From the NCBI RefSeq assembly GCF_014193695.1, contig NZ_JACHZR010000001.1:1587309-1651308 (forward strand): a stretch of 64,000 nucleotides of DNA, read 5' to 3'. The translations under genes were made by a program, and so were the position numbers. Shown piece after piece: positions 34,923 through 43,102 of this stretch. Each line of letters opens with the position of its first letter. Positions within the stretch are counted from its first letter, which is position 1. The notes under the pieces were generated by a model. It ran no database searches. It worked only from the letters and a program-made list of their open reading frames with translations, and was not told where the DNA came from. This DNA is from Rhizobium sp. BK316. Lineage in GTDB: Bacteria; Pseudomonadota; Alphaproteobacteria; Rhizobiales; Rhizobiaceae.

Positions 34923-35711
34923 ATGAGTACCGATATCAGGCTCTACATGTTCCAGACCGGGCAGATCCGGCAGAAGGAAGTCGACATCAAGCTCGGCTAC
35001 AGCCAGGATCCGTTTTTCACGCCAATACCCTGGTATCTGATCGTCCATCCCAAGGGCAACATCGTCATCGATGGCGGCACGGCCGTCGAGGCAGCCCACG
35101 ATCCGGTGGGCTGGTGGGGCGATACGACCAAGAAATACTACCCGATCATGGATCCGGCGGAAGGCTGCGTGAACCAGCTCGCCAAGATCGGCATGAAGCC
35201 GGACGACATCAAGTTCGTGCTTCACTCGCACCTGCATCTCGATCACTCCGGCGCCTGCGGCAATTTCCCCAAGGCTCGCCATCTGGTGCAGCGTCGCGAG
35301 ATCGATTGGGCCTTCTCGGCCGACTGGTTCATGCAGGGCGGCTACATCAAAAAGGACCTGACCAAGGACGGCATCACCTGGGATGTTATGGAAGACGAAG
35401 ACCAGTACGATGTCTTCGGCGATGGAAGCGTACAGACGTTCCTGTCGCCGGGGCATACGCCGGGTCACCAGTCAATCATGGTCCGCCTGCCGAACACCGG
35501 CCCCATCCTGCTGGCGATCGACGCCGCCTATACGATGGATCACTGGAACGAGAAGTGCCTGCCCGGAGCGCTCACATCGGCACGCGAGGCCGCCGCATCC
35601 GTGCGCAGGCTGCGGCGTATCGTGGAGAAGGAAAACGCGATCGTCGTGCCCGGTCACGACATGGAAACCTGGCAGACCTTCAAGAAGGCGCCCGTAGAAT
35701 ACTACGATTGA
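34923..35711 (+). CDS. metallo-beta-lactamase-fold lactonase, BlcC/AttM-like
   Basis: A 262-residue hydrolase of the metallo-beta-lactamase superfamily. The dinuclear Zn motif HLHLDH is at 103-108, followed by LSPGHTPGHQS, LLAIDAAYTMDHWNEK and a final VVPGHD. Overall it resembles Agrobacterium BlcC (AttM), which opens gamma-butyrolactone and also N-acyl homoserine lactones. It closes the CUT2 operon (AGGAGG ribosome site, 32 bases after the ATPase), so its main role is more likely catabolism of an imported or derived lactone than quorum quenching. A cytoplasmic location is expected as no signal peptide is seen. Confidence 0.87.
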   Translation: MSTDIRLYMFQTGQIRQKEVDIKLGYSQDPFFTPIPWYLIVHPKGNIVIDGGTAVEAAHDPVGWWGDTTKKYYPIMDPAEGCVNQLAKIGMKPDDIKFVLHSHLHLDHSGACGNFPKARHLVQRREIDWAFSADWFMQGGYIKKDLTKDGITWDVMEDEDQYDVFGDGSVQTFLSPGHTPGHQSIMVRLPNTGPILLAIDAAYTMDHWNEKCLPGALTSAREAAASVRRLRRIVEKENAIVVPGHDMETWQTFKKAPVEYYD

Positions 35712-35727
35712 CCAGCACTGGAACGAT

Positions 35728-35753
35728 GCCGTCGGCGGGTAACCGCTGACGGC
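35728..35753 (+). terminator. terminator-like hairpin after the lactonase gene
   Basis: GCCGTCGGCGG (35728-35738) pairs with CCGCTGACGGC (35743-35753), ten Watson-Crick pairs and one G-T pair around a GTAA tetraloop, 17 bases after the stop. There is no T-run, so termination efficiency is uncertain, but it ends the importer/lactonase transcript unit. Confidence 0.5.
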
Positions 35754-35844
35754 AGGCGTTGACACGCCCACCTTTCATACTCGACCCAAAACATAACCCG
35801 CGACGGCCGCCGCAAAGCGTCCGTCTGAGAGCACCTGTTTTCAA

Positions 35845-36246
35845 ATGCATGATAAAATTCTGACTGAGATAGAGCAGCGGTGGAACGATGCGGCAGAGAT
35901 CTGGGATAGCAAGGCGCTCGCCCGGATATACACCAGCGACGCCGTTTTTTTTGGCTTGCTGCCAAGGCTCTATGTTGGGCGCTCGGAGGTGGAGGAGTAT
36001 TTCGGCAGCTATGAGGCCGTTCTCCAGGGCGTTACGCTTTCTCTCATCGATCAGAATATCCGTTCAATGAGCGAAGGCCTGTTTATCGCGCAAGGCTTTG
36101 GCGACATCGTAAATCGTCATCTGGACGGTAAGATCGTCCATAACAGGGTCCGCTCTTCGTTTGTTGTGGTGGAGACGGAAGGCGAATGGCTCATCGCGCT
36201 ACATCATTTTTCGACCGTGATGTCGTCCAGAAGCGGGACATCCTGA
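35845..36246 (+). CDS. SnoaL/DUF4440-like (NTF2-fold) protein of unknown role
   Basis: A 133-residue protein with the cone-shaped NTF2 fold pattern: an opening helix ILTEIEQRWNDAAEIWDSKAL, then ARIYTSDAVFFGLL and GRSEVEEYFGSY, and beta strands ending VVVETEGEWLIALHHFSTV. Such proteins are small ketosteroid-isomerase-like enzymes or ligand binders. The start at 35845 has no strong ribosome site. It stands alone between the lactonase operon and a decayed stretch, so no pathway can be assigned. Confidence 0.7.
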   Translation: MHDKILTEIEQRWNDAAEIWDSKALARIYTSDAVFFGLLPRLYVGRSEVEEYFGSYEAVLQGVTLSLIDQNIRSMSEGLFIAQGFGDIVNRHLDGKIVHNRVRSSFVVVETEGEWLIALHHFSTVMSSRSGTS

Positions 36247-36573
36247 CTCGGCAAGCGTATGGCTTGAACAATCAAGTGTTTGCAAGGATTTGCCCTCTAT
36301 CAATATCGCGAATCCAGCATGATCTTGCTATTTCTTGCGGCGTATTGCTGGAGGCCAAAGCCTGGACTTCAGCTGGTCGACGGTTCACATCCCTTCATGG
36401 CGAACACGCTGATCAGGCATCTTGCTTGATGTCAATTGTGGTTCGGCTCGCCGGCGCCTTTGCGTCGTCATGTCGGACATTCGACCAACACCTGCACCGA
36501 CGCATCGTAGCTGGCCGATGACCCGTATGGCCTCGTCCATGTCGGACGGAGGCCTTGGTTTCCTCCAACCGTG
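36247..36573. other. intergenic stretch without a recognisable gene
   Basis: These 327 bases show no reading frame with recognisable motifs on either strand. They lie between the SnoaL-like gene and the XdhC remnant and appear to be decayed sequence. Confidence 0.4.
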
Positions 36574-36759
36574 TCATCGCGACACGTCCAAACGTGTGGC
36601 CGCGACCTCGGCGAGTACAGACAGAACCATTGAAGTGGAGTCTCGTGTCGGGTCGAAGAGACCGATCGGTGCCTTGATTCGTGCCAGTTCATCTTCGCGG
36701 AAGCCTGCCTTCCGCAGTACTTCCTGCCGCCGTTGATGCGCCCTGCTAGGTCCTGTCCA
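36574..36759 (-). pseudogene. C-terminal remnant of an XdhC/CoxF-family protein
   Basis: On the minus strand the stretch reads SRAHQRRQEVLRKAGFRED, then ELARIKAPIGLFDPTRDS and MVLSVLAEVAA before a TGA at 36574. This matches the end of XdhC proteins (SRR..RRRE.L...G..E..LARI.APIGLD.GA), which insert the molybdenum cofactor into xanthine-dehydrogenase-type hydroxylases. The Rossmann part and start are missing and no partner hydroxylase genes remain. Confidence 0.6.
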
Positions 36760-36847
36760 ACCGGGTAGTGTAGCTCGGCGGTAGCCGCCGTGGCTACGCG
36801 AGCATCTCTTGCTTATGCGCGCGAGGGCGCCACTACCAGGCGTGAGG

Positions 36848-38275
36848 TTACTCGTTCAAGTATCCGGCTATGCCCTTGATCTCGGTAAACTCGTGCAGTC
36901 CGAACTTCCCGTACTCGCGACCATTGCCGGATTGCTTGTAGCCGCCGAAAGGTGCCGCTGCGTCCCAGGCGGAGCCGTTGAGGCGAACGGTTCCGGCGCG
37001 CAGCCTGCCTGCAAGCGCGCGCGCCTCCTTCGGATCGCCCTGAATGTAGGCTGCCAGGCCGTAGGGCGTGTCGTTGGCGATCGCAATCGCTTCCTCTTCA
37101 TTGTCATAGCCGATGATCGATAGCACTGGGCCGAAGATCTCCTCCCGCGCAATCGTCATCTGGTTGGTGACGCGGGCAAACACGGTCGGGCGCACGTAGT
37201 AACCTGCGTTGAGATGCGACGGGCGGCCAGGGCCACCCGCGACCAGCGCCGCTCCTTCCGCGATGCCGCGTTCGATCAACGCCTGGATCTTGTTGAACTG
37301 CGCGGCGCTTGCGACTGGTCCGAGGTTGGTGCGCGGATCCGAAGGGGGACCGACCACGAGCGCAGCCGCTTCCCTCGCGGCGATTGCGCTTGCTTCGTCC
37401 ATTCGCTCCGCCGGCACCAGCATTCGCGTCGGCGCGGTACAGGTCTGGCCGGAATTGCCGAAGCACCGTCGTACGCCGGCGGCGACCGCGGCTGAAAAGT
37501 CGGCGCTGCGCAGGATGATGTTCGGCGACTTGCCGCCGAGCTCCTGATGCACCCGCTTGACGGTCGGTGCCGCGGCCTGCGCCACGGCAATGCCGGTGTG
37601 GGTCGACCCGGTGAAGGACACCATGTCCACGTCCGGGTGGCTGGTCAGCACCGCACCAACCGTAGGCCCGTCGCCCTGAACGAGGTTGAAGACCCCCTTC
37701 GGCACGCCGGCCTCATCCATGATCTCGGCGAGAATCACGGCGTTGAACGGAGCAATCTCCGAAGGCTTGAGAACCATGGTGCATCCGGTGGCGAGCGCCG
37801 GAGCGACCTTGCAAGTGATCTGGTTGATCGGCCAGTTCCACGGCGTGATCATCGCGACGACACCGACCGGCTCGTGCAGGATGCGTGTGGTCCCCTGCAT
37901 GTAGTCGAAGGCAAAGGTCTCGCAGGCCTTCATCGTCTGCTCGAAATGGACAGCGCCGATGCCGGCCTGCTCAGCTCGGGCCATGGCGAGCGGCGCGCCC
38001 ATTTCCCGTGAGATGATATCGCCGAGCTCGTCGTTGCGGCGCTTCAGGATCGCAACAATTCGCTTCAGCAGTTCGATGCGCTCTTCATTGGACGTCTGCG
38101 AGAAGGAGGCAAAGGCCCGCCGCGCGGCCGCGACCGCCTTTTCCGCGTCGGCGGTGCTGCCGAGTGCGATCGTACCCATCGGCTGCTCTGTCGAGGGATC
38201 GATGACCTCAAGCGTTTTCGACACGGAGGGCTCGATCCACTCACCGTCGATATAGAACTTGTCGGCATGTTTCAT
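36848..38275 (-). CDS. NAD(P)-dependent aldehyde dehydrogenase
   Basis: Aldehyde dehydrogenase superfamily enzyme, 475 residues. The nucleotide-binding region is TPWNWPINQITCKVAPALA, the general base is the Glu of QELGGKSPN, the nucleophile the Cys of GNSGQTCTAPTR, and a late EEIFGPVLSI motif is present. The ATG at 38275 follows GGGAGCC and overlaps the TGA of the flavoprotein gene before it (ATGA). It probably oxidises the aldehyde released when the three-component dehydrogenase at 38272-41200 deaminates or cleaves an amine or opine. The natural aldehyde is unknown. Confidence 0.92.
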   Translation of the reverse strand: MKHADKFYIDGEWIEPSVSKTLEVIDPSTEQPMGTIALGSTADAEKAVAAARRAFASFSQTSNEERIELLKRIVAILKRRNDELGDIISREMGAPLAMARAEQAGIGAVHFEQTMKACETFAFDYMQGTTRILHEPVGVVAMITPWNWPINQITCKVAPALATGCTMVLKPSEIAPFNAVILAEIMDEAGVPKGVFNLVQGDGPTVGAVLTSHPDVDMVSFTGSTHTGIAVAQAAAPTVKRVHQELGGKSPNIILRSADFSAAVAAGVRRCFGNSGQTCTAPTRMLVPAERMDEASAIAAREAAALVVGPPSDPRTNLGPVASAAQFNKIQALIERGIAEGAALVAGGPGRPSHLNAGYYVRPTVFARVTNQMTIAREEIFGPVLSIIGYDNEEEAIAIANDTPYGLAAYIQGDPKEARALAGRLRAGTVRLNGSAWDAAAPFGGYKQSGNGREYGKFGLHEFTEIKGIAGYLNE

Positions 38276-39792
38276 TGGTGGCTCCCATGGTTGGCATCTG
38301 GCGCACCATCGGAGGCGCGTTCCAAGAATCCGGCTACGGCCACGATGGCTGCATCCGTGTGCGGCAAGGCCGCAAATTCGCCCAGCGGCACGGGTTTGAT
38401 GGGCGGGCGTAGCCGATAGTAACCGACCTCGCCGGCCGGAACGCCACGGCATTGAGCCAGCAGTTCAACCGCGGTCAGACCGCACAGCCGGCCCTGACAT
38501 GGTCCCATTCCGCATCGTGTGAACGCCTTCATCTGGTTGAGGCCCGGCACGTCGAGCGCCGCAACTTCACGCAGTTTGCCGGCCGTTATTTCTTCGCAGC
38601 GGCAGACGATGGTGCCGTCGTCCTCGGGCACGCGAAACGTTTTGCCGGGCCGGAACCGATGCTCGATGAAAGTCCTGCCCCTGAGCGCAAGAGCGAGCTT
38701 TCGCGCGAATTGGTTCTGGCGCTGTTCGTAGGCACCATGGCCAATGCGATTTAGGTTCAGCGCCGCAGACAGGCCCGCGAGTTCTCCTTGGTGAACTGAG
38801 GCAACCGCGCCGACAATTCCCGCCGCATCACCGGCGATCGAAATCCCCGGAACCGAACTCGTACCGCGACCGTCGACGACCGGGCGGAAGGCTGCCAGGC
38901 GATCGTCCCAGGCGTAATCGCACCCGGCTGCGAGCGTGAGATTGAGATTCGGCGCGATCCCCTGGTGTAGAAGGAGCAGGTCGCCTTGAATGTGCCGGGA
39001 CTTGTTGCCGCGATGGACCCGCAAGGCGCTGAATTGTCCGGAACCGGCCGCCTCGAGCGCAGTCACCCCGCGGATGACACGGGTTCGACGGTGAACCTCC
39101 AAAAGAAGTTTCAGGCCCTTGAGGGCATAGGGTGACGTGGCAAAGCCAAGCAGATGAGGCAGGGCAGAGCGCCAGTTCTCGACCGGCGTGGTATCGACGA
39201 CGGCTGTCACGGACACGCCTGCCCGCAGGAGTTGGCTTGCCAGCAGGTACAAAAGCGGCCCGGTCCCGGCGAGGATAGTTCGTCCCAAGGGCACCAGGCC
39301 CGACGACTTCATCAAGATCTGCGCCGCTCCTGCCGCCATGACGCCGGGCATGGTCCACCCCGGGAACGGGAATGGACGCTCGAGCGCGCCGGTCGCGAGA
39401 ATTACTCGGTGGGCGGCGATCGGTCGAGCAATCCCGCCGAGCGAAATCCCGACCTCGAGCGGATGCGCGCCGTCGAAAACTTCTTCGTCAGCAGGCCCGA
39501 CGCTCCACACAGTCGCACGGGGGGCGTAGCTCAAGTTCCCTTGCCGAAACCGCTCGATGAGCGTCCGTCCGGCAGTGTAGTCTGGCCCCATGCGGGCGAG
39601 GTCGGCATCTGATGCATGCTCGACCGACCGATAAATCTGCCCGCCAGGGGATTCATTTTCATCGGCAAGCAAAACCGCGAGACCGTGGATCGAGGCTTCG
39701 ATGGCTGCCGAGAGGCCGGCAGGACCCGCGCCAACGACGACGACGTCATAGGCAGGCGCGAGATCGGTGGCAGACTGAATGCTTCTAATCAT
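38272..39792 (-). CDS. FAD/NAD(P)-binding and 2Fe-2S (BFD-like) large subunit of an opine-oxidase-type dehydrogenase
   Basis: A 506-residue subunit of the OoxA/NoxA/HcnB type. The N-terminal FAD site is VVVGAGPAGLSAAIEA and a second nucleotide site follows near LGRTILAGTGPLLYLLA. The C-terminal BFD-like iron-sulfur domain has cysteines in VCRCEEITAGK and RCGMGPCQGRLC. In opine and hydrogen cyanide systems this protein combines with a DAO-like subunit and a small 2Fe-2S protein to oxidise a secondary amine or imino acid at the membrane. It is coupled by 4-base overlaps to the small subunit upstream and the aldehyde dehydrogenase downstream. Confidence 0.87.
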   Translation of the reverse strand: MIRSIQSATDLAPAYDVVVVGAGPAGLSAAIEASIHGLAVLLADENESPGGQIYRSVEHASDADLARMGPDYTAGRTLIERFRQGNLSYAPRATVWSVGPADEEVFDGAHPLEVGISLGGIARPIAAHRVILATGALERPFPFPGWTMPGVMAAGAAQILMKSSGLVPLGRTILAGTGPLLYLLASQLLRAGVSVTAVVDTTPVENWRSALPHLLGFATSPYALKGLKLLLEVHRRTRVIRGVTALEAAGSGQFSALRVHRGNKSRHIQGDLLLLHQGIAPNLNLTLAAGCDYAWDDRLAAFRPVVDGRGTSSVPGISIAGDAAGIVGAVASVHQGELAGLSAALNLNRIGHGAYEQRQNQFARKLALALRGRTFIEHRFRPGKTFRVPEDDGTIVCRCEEITAGKLREVAALDVPGLNQMKAFTRCGMGPCQGRLCGLTAVELLAQCRGVPAGEVGYYRLRPPIKPVPLGEFAALPHTDAAIVAVAGFLERASDGAPDANHGSHQ

Positions 39793-40092
39793 TCTTCCTG
39801 CCTCGGCATGGCCGCGCCGTCCTGTGTCTCGATCCGCATCCCTTCCGCAACGTTGGTCATGCAACCCTGCCGGTTCGGCCGGCCATCGATTTTGACGAGG
39901 CACTCGAAGCAGACACCCATCATGCAGTAAGGACCACGGGCGGCGCCGGACACCGGGCTGCGACGCGTGCTGTCATATCCCGCGGCCAACAGTGCGGCGG
40001 CAACGCTATCGCCTTGTCTGGCCATCGTCGGAATGCCGTTGAATGTGAATGATATTGAACTCTCCCCTTCGGTCAGGCAGCCGCCGGAACAT
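39789..40092 (-). CDS. 2Fe-2S ferredoxin-like small subunit of the dehydrogenase, apparently frameshifted near its start
   Basis: The intact frame from the ATG at 40025 encodes 78 residues with the cluster cysteines in YCMMGVCFECLVKIDG and a later RQGCMT. The family normally has a preceding beta hairpin. That hairpin (SISFTFNGIPT) is encoded upstream in the same frame but without a start codon. The ATG at 40092, with an excellent GGAGG site, begins MFRRLPDRR in another frame. Deleting one base of the CCCC run at 40064-40067 joins the two into a full-length protein. So the gene has a one-base insertion, a sequencing error or a programmed slip; otherwise a truncated form starts at 40025. Confidence 0.75.
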
Positions 40093-41200
40093 GGAACCTC
40101 CGGGAATGAAATGCGGAAAGATCGTCAGAAAGCGCGCCGGCTGAAATCTGCCGCGGCAGGACCAGCGCATGATTGGCCGCCAGAGTCACGCCGGAATGGC
40201 AGGCACATGCGAACGCACCAGGAAACCTCTCTGAGTGCTCGTAAATGGGGTAGCCGTCCGGCGTCACCACTCGGAATGCGGCCCAGACCCGCACTGCACT
40301 GGCGTCCTTTAGAAGTGGGAATGTGCGCACAGCGCGTTCAGCCATGACCGCAGTAATCGGCCCGCGCGGCCGCTGGTGATCGATCGTGGCTTCCTTGCTT
40401 TCGCCGATCAGCACAGAGCCCTCGTCTGTCTGCCGCAGATAGCCGGTGGCATGGCTGAGGAAAGGCTTCAGCCGCTCGGTCACAATGATCTGGCCGCGGC
40501 TGGGCGAGAGCGGAACGTTCAGCCCGACCATCGGAGCGAGCGCGGTGTTGCCGATCCCGGCAGCAAGGACGATCTTGCCGGCACCGAGTCGCCACCCGTC
40601 TCCGGCCAATTCGAACGTACCTGCGCGATGACTGACTGCAATCGTCTTCCGATGCGGCAGATAATGAACGCCACGCTGCTTAAGCGCCTTATGAAAGCCC
40701 GCGAACAGCCGCAGCGGATTAACGTGTCCATCGAGCGGGCTGAAAATTGCGCCTGCCACTGTGTCGCCGACCAGAGGCAAATGGCGGCGCGTCTCCGTTT
40801 GGTCGAGTATCTCATATTCGAGGGGTGGCGTTCCTTCCGCGTCCATTCCTGGTTGGGCGGCGAGCTTCGCCATCGATGCGATACCGCGTTCCAGCTCCGT
40901 TGCGGTGAGCCGAATTGAGAAGCCGCCCGACCGGACAAAGCCAGTGTCGATGCCGGTTTCGGCCTTAAGTTCGGCTGCCAGCCGGTGCCAGTTCGCCGTC
41001 GAGGTTCGCGACCATCGCGAATACGCGGCATTGCCGAGGCCCTTGCTTGAGCTCCATACAAGACCGAAATTCGCCCGGGCGGCTCTGTTTGCCACATCGC
41101 CTTCGTCGACGATTGCAACCCTTTCCCCGCATTTCGATAGACCCCAGGCTATCGATACGCCTACCAGCCCTCCGCCGATGACGATTACGTCGTAATCCAT
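40073..41200 (-). CDS. DAO-family FAD subunit of an opine-oxidase-type dehydrogenase
   Basis: A 375-residue D-amino-acid-oxidase-fold flavoprotein. FAD binding: DVIVIGGGLVGVSIAWGL at the N-terminus, GKIVLAAGIGNTALAP in the middle, and a C-terminal SGVTLAANHALVL. It corresponds to OoxB/HcnC, the catalytic subunit that oxidises an amino or imino acid and passes electrons through the partner subunits. The ATG at 41200 follows GAGGGAAG. It precedes the small and large subunit genes in one operon. The substrate could be an opine, a proline derivative or glycine-like amine. Confidence 0.87.
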   Translation of the reverse strand: MDYDVIVIGGGLVGVSIAWGLSKCGERVAIVDEGDVANRAARANFGLVWSSSKGLGNAAYSRWSRTSTANWHRLAAELKAETGIDTGFVRSGGFSIRLTATELERGIASMAKLAAQPGMDAEGTPPLEYEILDQTETRRHLPLVGDTVAGAIFSPLDGHVNPLRLFAGFHKALKQRGVHYLPHRKTIAVSHRAGTFELAGDGWRLGAGKIVLAAGIGNTALAPMVGLNVPLSPSRGQIIVTERLKPFLSHATGYLRQTDEGSVLIGESKEATIDHQRPRGPITAVMAERAVRTFPLLKDASAVRVWAAFRVVTPDGYPIYEHSERFPGAFACACHSGVTLAANHALVLPRQISAGALSDDLSAFHSRRFHVPAAA

Positions 41201-41257
41201 TCCGCTAGCTTCCCTCGGCGCGTATTCCGACGGCCTTCTCCGGATCCGACCTCGCAA

Positions 41258-42580
41258 TCAGATTGCTCCGACTTTGACTTTCGAACCATCAAGGAGGCGC
41301 GACAGGCGGAAGGGGGTGGGGTCGACACAGGGTGTATCATTGGCAACCAGGTCGGCCGCCAAGCGGCCGATACCCGGGCCAAGGCCGAAGCCATGGCCGG
41401 AGCAGCCCGCGGCCAAATAGAGACCTCTCACACCGTCAGCCGGCGAGATGACCGGCACCGCGTCCGGCGTGAAATCCACGTAGGCTCCCCAGCTGTCGGC
41501 GACTTCGACCCCCGCCAGCGCAGGAAACTGCTCCGTGACCCGTTTCAAAATAGCCGCGATGGTGCGGCGGCTCGGCGGTGGGTCGAGAGCGCGGATCCGC
41601 TCGAAGGCCGTCGGTTTGCTCTTGTTCAAGCTTCCGAATGCCTCAGGACCCTGAAGGAAGGATTTGCCGATGCCGAACTGCACTGCTTTCAGGCGCTTCA
41701 TGAACATCGGCATGAACCAGCGGGCGTATCGAATACCTTGTGGGGTGATATCGAGCATCGCCCTGCCGCTGATGGCAAGCGTGTAGCTGCCATCCAGCCG
41801 GCGGGTCAGCGCGCACTCCGGCGTATAGATCGCCTCGCCCAGATTCGCCGTGGGCCGCGTACGAAGCGCCGTTTGGCGCACGCTTGCCTGCGGAAAAAGA
41901 ATTCCGTACTGACGACAAAACATCGACGTCCAGGCACCGCCGGCGCAGAGGACGGCTTGTGTCCGAATGAGCCCCTTTTCGGTAATCACTCCCGCCACCG
42001 CGCCGTTGACCAGATCAAGGCCTCGGGCAGCGCACTCCTGGTGGATCGTCGCGCCAAATTTGCGAGCGCCGTTCGCGATCGTCGGCGCGGCGATGGCAGG
42101 CTCGCCCTTGCCGTCATCGATCGAATGCACTCCGCCCAGCCATCGGCGGCCGTTCGCCGGAACCGTGGCAGCCGCTTCCTTGGCGCTCAGCATCGTCGTA
42201 TTGACGTTGAACTGCCGGGCCGTAGCACGCCATGCTTCCCATTCCGCCAGTTGCTGGGGATTGTCCGTAGCGTAAAGCAGACCGCATCGACGGAAGCCGA
42301 CGTCCTCTCCGATTTTGGATTCAAACTCACCCCATAGCCGCAGCGCGACGCCCGAGAGCGGCAGCTCGCGCTCATCCCGGTTCTGTTGGCGGCACCAACC
42401 CCAGTTGCGGCTCGACTGCTCGCAGCCGACATGGCCCTTTTCGACCAGAGCGACGGACAGTCCCCGCTCCGCGAGAAAGAAAGCTGCCGTTGCACCAATG
42501 ATGCCGCCCCCGATCACGACGACATCCGCCTTGGCGGGGAGCTGCTGATCGTTCTGTATGCGTTTGATAATTGGAGACAT
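41258..42580 (-). CDS. DAO-family FAD-dependent oxidoreductase
   Basis: A 440-residue flavoprotein: VVVIGGGIIGATAAFFLAER for FAD binding, the distinctive SSRNWGWCRQQNRDERELPL, VLCAGGAWTSMFCRQYG, and the closing CSGHGFGLGPGIGRLAAD. It resembles the paralogue at 48432-49757 over its whole length, including the SSRNWGWCRQQNRD block. Members act on amino acids, sarcosine-like amines or polyamine conjugates. It lies 57 bases upstream of the three-component dehydrogenase genes on the same strand, so it is probably the first gene of that operon. Its ribosome site is weak. Confidence 0.85.
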   Translation of the reverse strand: MSPIIKRIQNDQQLPAKADVVVIGGGIIGATAAFFLAERGLSVALVEKGHVGCEQSSRNWGWCRQQNRDERELPLSGVALRLWGEFESKIGEDVGFRRCGLLYATDNPQQLAEWEAWRATARQFNVNTTMLSAKEAAATVPANGRRWLGGVHSIDDGKGEPAIAAPTIANGARKFGATIHQECAARGLDLVNGAVAGVITEKGLIRTQAVLCAGGAWTSMFCRQYGILFPQASVRQTALRTRPTANLGEAIYTPECALTRRLDGSYTLAISGRAMLDITPQGIRYARWFMPMFMKRLKAVQFGIGKSFLQGPEAFGSLNKSKPTAFERIRALDPPPSRRTIAAILKRVTEQFPALAGVEVADSWGAYVDFTPDAVPVISPADGVRGLYLAAGCSGHGFGLGPGIGRLAADLVANDTPCVDPTPFRLSRLLDGSKVKVGAI

Positions 42581-42710
42581 TGGATTGACCTGAATTTATC
42601 TTGGCGGCTGATCTATACGGCACTGTTCCTACCCCTCCGGAAGAAACATCTGCGGCAATGACGGTTATCGCATCGGCTTGGAACGACGGTGCGAGCCGGG
42701 CGGGATACGC

Positions 42711-42830
42711 CTAGGCCTTGCCGTCCGACGCGCGATACGTGTCGATGACATCTTCGGCCGGAAGCAGCCTGTCGCAGATGAAATGCCCTGTGGGCAGGGG
42801 CAGACTGCCTGGATCAAAGATTGGTGTCAT
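42711..42830 (-). pseudogene. N-terminal remnant of an aldehyde dehydrogenase
   Basis: A 39-residue frame reads MTPIFDPGSLPLPTGHFICD and RLLPAEDVIDTYRASDGKA, then stops at a TAG. The pattern GHFI.DRL.PAE....RPSDGKA is that of aldehyde dehydrogenase N-termini. The rest of the enzyme is absent. It lies just upstream of the DAO-type gene at 42580 on the same strand. The call is tentative because the fragment is short. Confidence 0.4.
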
Positions 42831-43102
42831 GGCGCGTCCTGGAAGTGAGCTCATGGGAAGCTACCGGAGGAAGGCGAGCAGCATGCGTCGAATGATCATG
42901 CAGGGACGACGGAAAATTCCGTGTTCGGCGGCACGACAGACAAATGTTCGGTCGTTGAGCATGTAAGTTACGGAGCATCGTCTGACGACAGTGGTTTCGA
43001 ATCGACTTCCGGTCGTAACACGACAGATGCCGCGATCGGTTCATATCACCCGCTGCTACAGAAAATTGAAGAGCGTGCACAATCAAAAACAGAGATGAAG
43101 CC
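42831..43102. promoter_or_regulatory. divergent intergenic region, no gene seen
   Basis: This stretch separates the minus-strand flavoprotein operon from the plus-strand racemase-like gene. No frame with recognisable protein motifs is present. It should contain promoters for at least the rightward gene, but none could be assigned with confidence. Confidence 0.35.

Noticed and set aside
34923..35711. Dedicated quorum-quenching enzyme
   Set aside because: The HLHLDH fold fits AHL lactonases, but it is encoded in a sugar-type import operon, so a catabolic lactonase is more likely. AHL activity may be a side reaction.
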